NCBI RefSeq assembly: GCF_001705515.1 | Contig: NZ_MDJS01000003.1 | Location: 620,001-684,000, forward strand | Direction: 5' to 3' | Source: Mucilaginibacter sp. PPCGB 2223 | Lineage (GTDB): Bacteria > Bacteroidota > Bacteroidia > Sphingobacteriales > Sphingobacteriaceae | Length of the DNA: 64,000 nucleotides | Notes under the pieces: generated by a model | The model's database searches: none | Told to the model about the DNA's origin: nothing | The model's input: the letters and a program-made list of their open reading frames with translations, nothing else | Translations under genes and position numbers: made by a program | Shown: positions 1-7,734 of the stretch, one piece after another | Numbering within the stretch: position 1 is the first letter of the stretch | Layout of the letters: every line of letters starts with the position of its first letter

Positions 1-187
1 ATTTTGTTTGGTCTTTGATGGTGGAGATAATTATCCAAAGCTGCTTTACAATCACGACTCTCTTCTTGAGAAGAGGCGCTGCAGGTTGAGAAGTGGCTGG
101 GATGTGTATATTGAACCTTCATTTCTTCTCGCAGCAAGGTTCAGCTTTTAAGGCACAGCTTCAGCTTTATGTTTTTAGCTTCCATAA

Positions 188-296
188 GGGCGTTCCCCTG
201 CGGGTCGCGCTTTCCGCTCATACTGCACAAGGCATTAGCCGCGGCCTGCCTTTAAGCCCGCCACAGGCCGGTATCCGCTGCAATCGCTAACACAGG
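188..296 (+). repeat. GGGCGTT-family intergenic repeat, copy A
   Basis: This is one of four related copies in the window (others at 50377-50501, 51509-51657 reversed, and 60032-60114). Shared blocks are GGGCGTT near the start, CGCTCATACTGCAC, GGCATTAGCC and CCGGTATCCGCTGC. An open frame crosses it (93-290), but its reading frame is not kept in the other copies, so I treat it as non-coding. The remainder of 1-396 holds nothing else I can name. Confidence 0.7.
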
Positions 297-370
297 TACA
301 TCGTTCCAAACAAAAAATGCAGATAAATAAAACATCTATATGTTTACTTATCTGCATACTTGCATATCAG

Positions 371-396
371 TTCCCCCTTTAGGGGGCTAGGGGGCT
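371..396 (-). repeat. Stop-codon-adjacent CCCCCTAAAGGGGG repeat, copy 1
   Basis: Read on the minus strand, a C-rich stretch begins directly after the accA stop codon and ends in a small hairpin CCCCC-TAAA-GGGGG followed by AAC. The same arrangement follows the rplI stop at 36730-36753. The short GC hairpin could act as a 3' end or mRNA stabiliser, but there is no T-tract. Confidence 0.6.
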
Positions 397-1353
397 TTAA
401 GCGTCCACAACCACACCCATCGCACAAAACTTATCAATCCGCTCCTTAACCAGCACTTCCGGGTCAACTGTTTTTAACGCTTTCAGGTCTTTGATCAGCT
501 GTTTCTTCAGTGTGGCCGCCATGGCAACAGGGTCCTGATGCGCACCGCCGAGCGGCTCTTTGATCACACCGTCTATCAGCTTATTTTTATACATATCTAC
601 CGAGGTCAGTTTCAATACTTCGGCAGCTTTTTCCTTATTTTCCCAGGTCTTCCACAAAATGGTCGAACAGTTTTCGGGCGAGATAACCGAATACCACGAG
701 TTTTCGAGCATCAGCACCTTATCGCCGATACCAATGCCCAGCGCACCGCCCGAGGCACCTTCGCCGATGATGATACAGATAACCGGCACTTTCAGCAGCG
801 ACATTTCGAGCAAATTACGCGCAATGGCCTCGCCCTGCCCGCGCTCTTCGGCTTCGAGGCCGGGAAAAGCTCCCGGTGTATCAATTAAGGTAACAATGGG
901 TTTATTAAACTTCTCGGCCATCTTCATCAGCCTTAAAGCCTTGCGGTAACCTTCGGGGTTAGCCATACCGAAGTTACGATACTGGCGCATTTTGGTATTC
1001 ACCCCTTTTTGGTGGCCGATGAACATCACCGTTTCGCCGTTAAGCGAGCCGAAACCGCCTACGATGGCCTTATCGTCGCCCACGGTACGGTCGCCGTGCA
1101 TCTCGATAAAATCATCGCACATCAACTCGATGTACTGTAATGTATATGGCCTTTCGGGATGGCGGGATATCTGCACCCTTTGCCAGCCTGTTAAGCGCGA
1201 AAATATCTGCTTTTTGGTGGTTTCGAATTTTTCTTCAAGCTCGGCCAGCGTGGCCGACATGTCAACCTTGGTCTTTTCTTCTACCTGCTTCACCTTTTCG
1301 ATCTGCTGCTGCAGGTCGGCCAGTGGTTTTTCAAAATCGAATGTAATTTTCAT
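397..1353 (-). CDS. accA: Acetyl-CoA carboxylase carboxyltransferase subunit alpha
   Basis: AccA is one half of the carboxyltransferase that moves the carboxyl group from carboxybiotin to acetyl-CoA, giving malonyl-CoA for fatty acid synthesis in the cytoplasm; its partner AccD is not in this window. The 318-residue product has the normal family length, an N-terminal helical segment, and the glycine-rich GEGASGGALGIGIGD stretch near residues 195-215 followed by SVISPE, which form the crotonase-fold CoA/oxyanion region. The start is the ATG at 1353; a TTG one codon upstream is less likely. The stop codon abuts a C-rich repeat. Promoter and RBS were not recognised. Identification is secure. Confidence 0.97.
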   Translation of the reverse strand: MKITFDFEKPLADLQQQIEKVKQVEEKTKVDMSATLAELEEKFETTKKQIFSRLTGWQRVQISRHPERPYTLQYIELMCDDFIEMHGDRTVGDDKAIVGGFGSLNGETVMFIGHQKGVNTKMRQYRNFGMANPEGYRKALRLMKMAEKFNKPIVTLIDTPGAFPGLEAEERGQGEAIARNLLEMSLLKVPVICIIIGEGASGGALGIGIGDKVLMLENSWYSVISPENCSTILWKTWENKEKAAEVLKLTSVDMYKNKLIDGVIKEPLGGAHQDPVAMAATLKKQLIKDLKALKTVDPEVLVKERIDKFCAMGVVVDA

Positions 1354-1495
1354 CAAAACATAATTTGTTTTTTAACGGAGATGAAGCTATCATGAGCGGT
1401 ATTCGTGTTATTTTTTGAGTTGCAGCTCATGATGGTTTCATGTACAGTTATAATGGGGCAAAAGTAAAAAAATTCAACCGGTATAGTTGGATGTT

Positions 1496-1993
1496 TTATA
1501 GTTTATGTAATTGCTTGTACCTTATCCGCTGGTTGGGGGTTAAAATACCATATACTTTCAGATAGGCCTGCAAAATAGCATTTCGCAGCTCGCCCCTGAA
1601 TAAATCGGTGCGCTGCCCGTAAAATACCAGGGTGCCATCGTCAACCTGCCGGATCCGGAAAAGGCTATCCAAAACCCTTTCGTTTTTGATAATCAGCCTG
1701 CCCATCTCCTTCTTTTTACGTATCAGCCCGGCATCGACAGCGGTTATCTTAGCGACTTGATCGGAGCTCAGCCCCAACTGTTTTTTTAGCTCTATTGCTC
1801 TTTGTGGCGCCGGGTAATCATTCAACTCGGCAACCAGGGCCATGTTATCATAGTCGTCTCCGTTTAAGTAAGCGTTGTATTGCTTATAGCTCAATGTCCG
1901 CGCCGGCGAGGTAATACTATCCTTAGCCGATTGCCCCGAACAGATTTGACAAAACATCAACAAACAGCTTATCAACAGGTAATATCGTATCAT
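1496..1993 (-). CDS. Secreted Spy/CpxP-like protein of unknown function
   Basis: This is a 165-residue product from the ATG at 1993, chosen because it opens a signal peptide (MIRYYLLISCLLMFCQICSG, then Q); longer upstream frames lack one. The mature part is alpha-helical, with LSSDQVAKI at about residues 75-85 and ILTPNQRIRYKQL near the C-terminus. Such LTxxQ-like pairs are typical of periplasmic Spy/CpxP-type proteins, which act as chaperones or stress sensors in other bacteria. The match is to the motif pattern only, so the role is inferred. It stands alone, separated from accA by about 140 bases and divergent from the response regulator gene. Confidence 0.6.
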   Translation of the reverse strand: MIRYYLLISCLLMFCQICSGQSAKDSITSPARTLSYKQYNAYLNGDDYDNMALVAELNDYPAPQRAIELKKQLGLSSDQVAKITAVDAGLIRKKKEMGRLIIKNERVLDSLFRIRQVDDGTLVFYGQRTDLFRGELRNAILQAYLKVYGILTPNQRIRYKQLHKL

Positions 1994-2140
1994 AGGCTCA
2001 AATAAAGCTTTCAAAGATAATGCATATACCTGCATTTGGTTTTAATTAATGTAAAAAACGCTTGTCAATAAACTTGTTACAAAAATAAATATCGCTTTTG
2101 GCACAGCAATTGCCTGTATTAAAGCATAATAAATAAGGCT

Positions 2141-2512
2141 ATGTGTAAGAAGATATTAGTGCTGGACGATGATTTGGCTATCTTAGATGCCCTGGGCGAC
2201 GTGCTTGAATACGGCGGGTATGACGTATGCAAGCTATCGCGGGGCGATGAAATATTTGAACAGATAGAAGACTATCACCCCGACCTGATATTGCTGGACG
2301 TGATGCTGGCCGACCGCGACGGCCGTGAGATATGCAAGCAAATAAAATTGGATGAAAACCACGAAATATCCAATATCCCGGTTATTATGATATCCGCAAC
2401 GCATGATCTTTCGAAAGTATTGAACCAACGGGGTGCGCCTGACGATTTTGTGGCTAAACCGTTTGATATCGACAACCTGCTGAATAAGATTGAACTCCAG
2501 CTTGCTGCCTGA
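2141..2512 (+). CDS. Single-domain response regulator (REC only)
   Basis: This 123-residue protein is a complete receiver domain with no output domain. The acidic pocket is D9-D10, the phospho-acceptor is D53 in LILLDVM, a switch serine lies near residue 85, and the conserved lysine is K106 in AKPFD. Like CheY or Spo0F, it probably passes phosphate or binds a partner protein. No kinase gene is adjacent; the nearest sensor protein (4217-5695) lacks an ATPase domain, so pairing cannot be claimed. The gene is transcribed on its own, divergent from the Spy-like gene. Confidence 0.9.
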   Translation: MCKKILVLDDDLAILDALGDVLEYGGYDVCKLSRGDEIFEQIEDYHPDLILLDVMLADRDGREICKQIKLDENHEISNIPVIMISATHDLSKVLNQRGAPDDFVAKPFDIDNLLNKIELQLAA

Positions 2513-2584
2513 TCAGCAATATATTTATTATTTGCTTTTTATTTTATATATCATGATATTGCAGTAAACCTAATTATTATTGCA

Positions 2585-3139
2585 ATGAGATATCAAGCAC
2601 TCCTGCTGACGCTGGCATTATTGAGTATAACTGCCATGGCTTTCCGCAAACCGGCAAATCCTTCGGTAACCATCTACTTCATCAGGCACGGCGAAAAGCC
2701 AGCCAAGGGCGATAACCTTGATTGCCAGGGCGAAAACCGCGCTTTACAACTGCCCGGGGTAATTAAAAAGAAAATAGGCATCCCAAATTTCACGTTCATA
2801 CCTTCGGTAGGCAATGGAACGTCGACCACGCAATCGCGTATGTTCCAAACCATCACGCCCACAGCTGTTAAATATGGTTTAACATTAAACAGTTCGCACC
2901 ACGAAAAGGATTCGCTGCAAATGGCCGCCGATCTGAAAAGCCGCAAGGGCACTGTACTGGTTGTGTGGGATCATCAGTCAATCGCCGCTATTGTACGGGC
3001 ATTGGGTGTGCCCAATTTTGATAAAAAATGGCATGGCGACGATTTTGACAGCATCTGGATAGTGACCATCACCAATGGAACAGCCACTTACAGCAAAGAC
3101 AAAGAGGATATCAAACCTTCATCAAATTGCTCATTCTGA
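2585..3139 (+). CDS. Secreted histidine phosphatase superfamily protein
   Basis: The 184-residue product starts with a hydrophobic signal segment (about residues 4-19) and then carries the branch-1 histidine phosphatase motif IRHGEKP, with catalytic R34-H35. DCQGENRALQL follows in the position where the family usually has LTxxGxxQA, and a second histidine occurs in VWDHQSI near residue 124. These features support a phosphoglycerate-mutase-fold phosphatase exported to the periplasm. The substrate is unknown. The gene ends two bases before the convergent small gene 3142-3477. Confidence 0.82.
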   Translation: MRYQALLLTLALLSITAMAFRKPANPSVTIYFIRHGEKPAKGDNLDCQGENRALQLPGVIKKKIGIPNFTFIPSVGNGTSTTQSRMFQTITPTAVKYGLTLNSSHHEKDSLQMAADLKSRKGTVLVVWDHQSIAAIVRALGVPNFDKKWHGDDFDSIWIVTITNGTATYSKDKEDIKPSSNCSF

Positions 3140-3141
3140 TG

Positions 3142-3477
3142 CTAAACAGCTATCTCATGCCCGCGTTTTTGCCTTGGGTCGTCAGGTAGTATTTCCATAT
3201 CGGCACAACCAACATATTGAGCATACCATTTAATGGCCATAATGATATCCATAGCGTCCTCGGGCTGAATATCGATCGTTTCAAACGCCAACAGATCCTC
3301 GTTACACCATCCGTATAGCTGTATCTCATTATCGTCGGCCTTAAAATTCACTTCCGAAAGGTTATAAACCCTTACTTTCAAAGCCGTATCGCGTGAGTAA
3401 ATAATTTCGGAAGACAGGTGGCGAAGGCTGGTTCGAAGCATGTACACATTCCCGTTCATACCTGCTAAACAACGCAT
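3142..3477 (-). CDS. Conserved-looking hypothetical protein
   Basis: This is a 111-residue acidic protein from the ATG at 3477; a TTG six codons upstream and an internal ATG at 3459 are alternatives. No signal peptide, membrane segment or known motif was seen. The C-terminal half contains an aromatic MAIKWYAQYVG segment and ends with a charged tail, PDDPRQKRGHEIAV. It is convergent with the histidine phosphatase gene. I do not recognise the family; coding status is supported by length, composition and the absence of a competing frame. Confidence 0.55.
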   Translation of the reverse strand: MRCLAGMNGNVYMLRTSLRHLSSEIIYSRDTALKVRVYNLSEVNFKADDNEIQLYGWCNEDLLAFETIDIQPEDAMDIIMAIKWYAQYVGCADMEILPDDPRQKRGHEIAV

Positions 3478-3584
3478 TAAGTGTTTGGTTTGCAAAAATT
3501 TTATTTTATTACACCGGCATTTATCAGCACAATCAAAACAAATACTCCGGTCTTTTCATTATATATGATATAAAACCAATTGTT

Positions 3585-3743
3585 ATGAAAAGACCCTATT
3601 TACCCTTACTACTTATATTGTTAGCTACCATAAGCGGGTGTACTGTAATCGGCGATATATTTAAAGCCGGTGCAGTGGTTGGTATCCTTGCCGTTTTAGT
3701 TGTCATTGGTATCATCGTTTGGATTATATCCATGTTTAAATAA
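3585..3743 (+). CDS. Very small lipoprotein with one membrane segment
   Basis: This is a 52-residue frame. It starts MKRPYLPLLLILL, has a lipobox ending SGC with Cys19 as the predicted lipidated residue, then a VIGDIFKAG motif, a second hydrophobic stretch at about residues 28-50, and ends FK. Tiny proteins of this design are common in Bacteroidota, and I recall some being mislabelled as phosphatidate cytidylyltransferase; the length rules that enzyme out. A strong intrinsic terminator lies about 135 bases downstream (3878-3910). Function unknown. Confidence 0.65.
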   Translation: MKRPYLPLLLILLATISGCTVIGDIFKAGAVVGILAVLVVIGIIVWIISMFK

Positions 3744-4216
3744 GACCTTTAATGGCAAAACGACAGGATCAATACTGGTGAATTATAAACCGGGAAAGTG
3801 AGAGTTGAGCTGCAACCTTTTTCGGGTCATTTAGAGAGACTTGTGCTATAATTAAACCCTTGACCACCAAAATGCAGAAGCTTCTTAGTGTTAACTAAGG
3901 AGCTTTTTATACTTAAAAATGGCGCCGACGAGCCAGAAAAAAAGACTGAAAGTCCTTGTGCCACTGGTGCGATCCCACTTGGTACCACTTGACTGTACAA
4001 AGAGTAAAATCTACTTTTGTCCAGTTTTTTTTGGTGCCAACCATCTGTTAATCAATCCGATATTAACACCAAAATCATTGATCCGACCCGTTCGATGTTT
4101 TAAATCAGAATACACAATTATGCCCGGAGAACAATGCGCTGAATATTTTACGTTGTTTTTTGATTCCCGATTGAAGAATCGCTCGTTGAGATCAATGATT
4201 TGATCGTCAATAAAGC
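3744..4216. other. Intergenic stretch without a convincing gene
   Basis: These 473 bases hold a terminator (3878-3910) and a 16-base sequence (3841-3856) that recurs with one mismatch at 6009-6024 on the other side of the PAS gene. Open frames 3919-4203 (plus) and 4011-4220 (minus) overlap each other, have no recognisable motif and are not called. Confidence 0.5.
3878..3910 (+). terminator. Intrinsic terminator
   Basis: An 11-bp stem (3879-3889 with 3894-3904, one G-U pair) closes a GTTA loop and is followed by a TTTTTAT tract. It may end transcripts from the small lipoprotein gene, or be the remnant of a gene no longer present. Confidence 0.75.
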
Positions 4217-5695
4217 TCAAGCCTGATTGGCATAGGCGGTAATTTCGCGGATCACTTCATCCAGCTCTGCGGCAGCCAGTCTGATCTTTTCAAGAACCGC
4301 TTTATTTTCCGGGTCGTCCGGCTCAAAAAGCGGTACCAATCCGAGTATATTAGCCAACGGCGCCCGAACGCTGTGCGATTGCAGCCAGGCGATCTCGGTC
4401 AGGCACTGGTTTTGTTTTTCGATCTTTCGCAGATGCTGGTGCTGTTCGGTAATGTCCCGCAGGTAGCAATTGACGCCGATGACGGTTTGCTGGTCGCAGA
4501 TCGGGTTGAAACTCAATTGTTCAAAGATGGCCATGCCTTCCGCATCTTGCCGCTCTCTGACCACCCGGAAGGCCTTGCCGGCGAAAGCGACCTGGTAATG
4601 GGCAATATAGCCTTCCAGTAATTGGGGATCGAAGTCCGCATTGGTGATGGTCGCCTCCGACTTGCCCGTGAGCTCGGCCACCCGCTTCCAGAAAGCCTCG
4701 TTGCCGGTGATGATATTGAACTGTTGATCGACCGACCAGATCAGGTCGCTGGTATTATTGATAATGGCACGCAGGTTCTGGCCATCCAGGTAGACCTTTT
4801 CCCGGATCTTTTTTTCGGCCGTGATATCCCGGAAATAAATGGCCAGGCCGCTGGCGGTCGGGTAGGCATTCGCGGTTACCCACATATCCCGCGCAGGGTT
4901 ATATTCTTCAAAATGCACGCTCACCTGCTCGGCCATGGCCCAATGGTATTGCTGATAGAAAGCCAGTTCAGCAGCGTACGGGAACTCGGCCCAGATGTTC
5001 TTCCCCAGCAGGTCCTTTCTGTTCCGTTTTTGCACCCGTTCGTATTCGCTGTTCACATAAGTAAACCGCCAGTCTTTATCCACGGTATAAAAAGCATCGG
5101 TGATACTTTCGAGCACATTTTCCAGTTCAGCCGTCTTTTCCGCTAAAGCCCGTTCGGTTTTTATTTTTTTGTCGATGTCGATGGCGACGATCTGCACCGC
5201 CCTCCGGTTTTTAAACAAAGTAGGCTGCGCAAAAATGCGCACGTAAAACACCTCGCCCGCGGCGGTGATGTGCTGCCATCTTCCGGCATCTGAATAACCG
5301 GCAGACAGACCTGCGATCACTTCCAGCAGCCGGTCTGTTTCTTCAGGCGGCCGGATATCGCTCGCTTTCATCCTTAAAAATTGCCGGTAACTGTAACCGT
5401 ACCGCTTAACCGCGGCATCGTTCACGGCCAGGAACTGCAGTGTCTGGCGATCATAAACATACATGGGTGTCGGAATGTCATGGTACAGGCGGCGGTACTG
5501 CCCTGCTGCCCGCTGCAACGGCCGGTAAAGCGCGGCTGTCACCACCAGGATCAGCAACACATCGTTAACCCGTCGGAAAAGGTCCGCATGATGGGGGGCC
5601 AAATAAGCGGCCAGTAAAGTGATCAGCGGATCGGCTATAAAAGCCCAGCACAGCGCCAGCAGCACTATAAACGCCGGTGTTCTATTCTTCAGCAT
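4217..5695 (-). CDS. Membrane PAS-domain sensor with an H-box but no ATPase domain
   Basis: The 492-residue product from the ATG at 5695 has two membrane segments near the N-terminus (about residues 8-35 and 45-63) and then three PAS modules. These begin near PTPMYVYDR (about 78), ESITDAFYTVD (about 198) and NNTSDLIWSVD (about 315). It ends with a HisKA-like segment whose H-box reads LQSHSVRAPLANILGLV (about residues 440-456). The HATPase domain that should follow is missing; the protein stops about 40 residues later in YANQA. It could accept phosphate from another kinase, work as a PAS scaffold, or be a truncated kinase. The gene is flanked by near-identical 16-base sequences at 3841 and 6009, which may mark a transferred segment. 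Confidence 0.8.
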   Translation of the reverse strand: MLKNRTPAFIVLLALCWAFIADPLITLLAAYLAPHHADLFRRVNDVLLILVVTAALYRPLQRAAGQYRRLYHDIPTPMYVYDRQTLQFLAVNDAAVKRYGYSYRQFLRMKASDIRPPEETDRLLEVIAGLSAGYSDAGRWQHITAAGEVFYVRIFAQPTLFKNRRAVQIVAIDIDKKIKTERALAEKTAELENVLESITDAFYTVDKDWRFTYVNSEYERVQKRNRKDLLGKNIWAEFPYAAELAFYQQYHWAMAEQVSVHFEEYNPARDMWVTANAYPTASGLAIYFRDITAEKKIREKVYLDGQNLRAIINNTSDLIWSVDQQFNIITGNEAFWKRVAELTGKSEATITNADFDPQLLEGYIAHYQVAFAGKAFRVVRERQDAEGMAIFEQLSFNPICDQQTVIGVNCYLRDITEQHQHLRKIEKQNQCLTEIAWLQSHSVRAPLANILGLVPLFEPDDPENKAVLEKIRLAAAELDEVIREITAYANQA

Positions 5696-6154
5696 CCTCT
5701 TGGCGTTTACCCTGTTTACGCAAAAAAAGAGCAAAAGTTTAACTAAAAGTAAAAATTAAATTTAAATGCAAGTAAATGGGTGGTAATCATATGCCGTCTC
5801 CCGCTTTCCAGTGTGACGAACCGTTTACCGGAAGATAAAAAGGCGAAGGGGTCGGGTGCCAAATTATTGAATGACCTGAAACATTACGCCCATTTGGCAC
5901 CGATTAACTATCATCGAATCAAAGTATTAGATTTTTTACAAAATCGTCTTTTAGACTATATTCATTTAAGTCTAAATCCGCCATTCTTTTTAAGTCATAC
6001 ACGAAATTTTGTGTTATAATTAAAGTCCTCTCCGTATACAAAACAGAAGGTTCCGAACAAAAATCGCAACTTTTTGTTGGCACAGCACAGGTATAGCAAT
6101 TAAAAACCGGATTATTCTTTATTTATTGACAAAGCTTTTCCAGGTATTCAACCC
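5696..6154. other. Intergenic stretch with inverted repeats
   Basis: These 459 bases contain an inverted pair GGTGCCAAAT / ATTTGGCACC (5855-5864 and 5892-5901), an 8-bp hairpin AACAAAAA / TTTTTGTT (6056-6063 and 6071-6078), and the right copy of the 16-base flanking sequence (6009-6024). A 79-codon frame at 5780-6019 has no motif and is not called. The hairpin may sit in the 3' region of the minus-strand ankyrin operon. Confidence 0.45.
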
Positions 6155-7126
6155 TCACAGACTCCGTTTTAACAATTCAGCAATTTCGTAATGGCCCTTA
6201 CTTTCCGCCCAGGCGAGCGGAGTGGCCCAATGAGCCCCGGCTTTTTGCGGATCGGCACCCTGTTCCAGTAAATAACTGACCATTTCCCGTTGCCCCCAGC
6301 GCGACGCAAGGCCGAGCGGTGTGGACCGGTACGCTTCATCTATAGAGTCGAGCTCCGCACCATGTCGTATCAATAGTTTGGCCTTATCCAAATAGCCTTT
6401 CTGTGCCATATCGTGCAGGATCGTTACCCGCTGCCAGCTCATCGTATTGGGGTTCATGCCACGGGCCATGATCCACTCGGCGTGTGCGTAAGTCTCAAAA
6501 TAATAAAACTGTGCCCATTTGAGCAAGTTGGGTACGGTGGCACCATATGCCATGAGCAATTCCGCCATCTCAAAATTTCCTAATTTAACCGGGGACAGCA
6601 GGATACCTTCGCTCCAAAAATAATGATGATCTGAGGCAAACTCCGGATGATCTGCTAAGATAGCTTTGACTTCAGCGAGCTGGTTCTGGCCAACCGCTTT
6701 TTCAAATGCGGTTTGCTCAGGTGTCCGTTCGTAAAATATCCGACCGTTATCGCCGGTGTAACGGATAACGCCATTTTGGGCATAATCATCCAACATGTCG
6801 GCAATCTCGTGGTACCCGCGATCCCGCGCCACAGTCTGCATAGTTTCCTGGAAAGGATAAAAATGATAATCCGGATCGTGCGCACCCTCTGCCAGCAAGT
6901 ATCTAACCACTTCGGTATGCCCTTCCCGAACAGCGAAATGAATGGGAGGCGCATAATTATACTGGGCATATAACAAGCCGTGACAATCTTCAGATAGTTC
7001 CCTGATCTTTTCCAGGTCGCCATCGTGGGCAGCCTGTAGTATCTGCCAAACTTCGGTGGTTGTCGCTATTTGCTTACCGCCTACTTCCTTAGGTAGATGC
7101 AGTCTTAGTTCGGGTGGTTGTATCAT
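6155..7126 (-). CDS. Ankyrin-repeat protein
   Basis: A 323-residue soluble protein without a signal peptide. It has ankyrin repeats recognisable from PIHFAVREGHTEVVRYLL (about residues 62-79) and from a C-terminal set that includes TILHDMAQKGYLDKAKLLI, STPLGLASRWGQREMVSYLL and ATPLAWAESKGHYEIAELL. Ankyrin stacks bind partner proteins; no catalytic domain is visible. It is the last gene of an overlapping unit: its ATG shares an ATGA with the stop of the upstream GNAT gene, which implies translational coupling. The partner is unknown; the neighbouring acetyltransferase and second ankyrin protein are candidates by context only. Confidence 0.88.
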   Translation of the reverse strand: MIQPPELRLHLPKEVGGKQIATTTEVWQILQAAHDGDLEKIRELSEDCHGLLYAQYNYAPPIHFAVREGHTEVVRYLLAEGAHDPDYHFYPFQETMQTVARDRGYHEIADMLDDYAQNGVIRYTGDNGRIFYERTPEQTAFEKAVGQNQLAEVKAILADHPEFASDHHYFWSEGILLSPVKLGNFEMAELLMAYGATVPNLLKWAQFYYFETYAHAEWIMARGMNPNTMSWQRVTILHDMAQKGYLDKAKLLIRHGAELDSIDEAYRSTPLGLASRWGQREMVSYLLEQGADPQKAGAHWATPLAWAESKGHYEIAELLKRSL

Positions 7127-7734
7127 GGTTTGAAATTTTCAGCCAGTTGATGCAGGTCGGGCCAGTAATAACCGCCGTGGTTGATCTGGCCATTAGCATG
7201 CCGGGATTTTACGCCGCCCATTGCTTCATAGAACCAGCACGAAGGGTTGGAAGCTTCGGCATATACCGACATAAAATTAATATTTAACCTCAAAAAGCGG
7301 TGTGCCACTGCGCCAATAAGTAACCGGCCAAGCCCCAGCCGCTGGTATTGTTGTAATAAATAAATTTTATTTAGCCCGCCCTTTCCATTTTTTTCGACAA
7401 TGCCCTTGGCAAAGCCGACGAGTTTACCCGTTTTGTTTTCCAAAACAAAACAGAACCAACTGTTACCGGGTACTTTAAATTGCTCGTGCCATTGCCAGGC
7501 CCTTAGTTCGGCAGTCGGTGGTTTTTTAACGGTCCAGTACGTTTCGGCCCAGGTTTTGGCATGCAGTTCGGCTAAGGCAGGAATATCGTCTATGGAAGCT
7601 TCTCTAATGAGCATATCCTCCGGTTTTTCGCCCCGTTCTTTCAATCGCATGCTGTTGCCCTGTTTGGAGGGCCGCCTGAGGGCAAAAAAACTACGGCGAA
7701 TAGCCACGCCTATTTTCCGGAGCGTTTCCATCAT
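7123..7734 (-). CDS. GNAT-family N-acetyltransferase
   Basis: The 203-residue product carries a GNAT domain starting near MLIREASIDDIPALAELHAK (about residue 41). The acetyl-CoA pyrophosphate-binding motif A is QYQRLGLGRLLIG (about 133-145) and a motif B-like segment is SVYAEASNPSCWFYEAMGG. Acceptor substrate is unknown. The 40 residues before the domain are basic and atypical; an internal ATG at about 7614 would give a domain-only protein, but the upstream ATG overlaps the preceding stop (ATGA), which favours the longer form. It sits between two ankyrin genes in one overlapping unit. Confidence 0.85.
   Translation of the reverse strand: MMETLRKIGVAIRRSFFALRRPSKQGNSMRLKERGEKPEDMLIREASIDDIPALAELHAKTWAETYWTVKKPPTAELRAWQWHEQFKVPGNSWFCFVLENKTGKLVGFAKGIVEKNGKGGLNKIYLLQQYQRLGLGRLLIGAVAHRFLRLNINFMSVYAEASNPSCWFYEAMGGVKSRHANGQINHGGYYWPDLHQLAENFKP

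Noticed and set aside
93..290. 65-codon plus-strand frame
   Set aside because: It runs through the GGGCGTT-family repeat whose other copies do not keep the frame; no motif.
3919..4203. 94-codon plus-strand frame
   Set aside because: No known motif, unusual composition, and overlaps an equally featureless minus-strand frame (4011-4220).
5780..6019. 79-codon plus-strand frame
   Set aside because: It contains inverted repeats and the 16-base flank sequence; no motif or signal.
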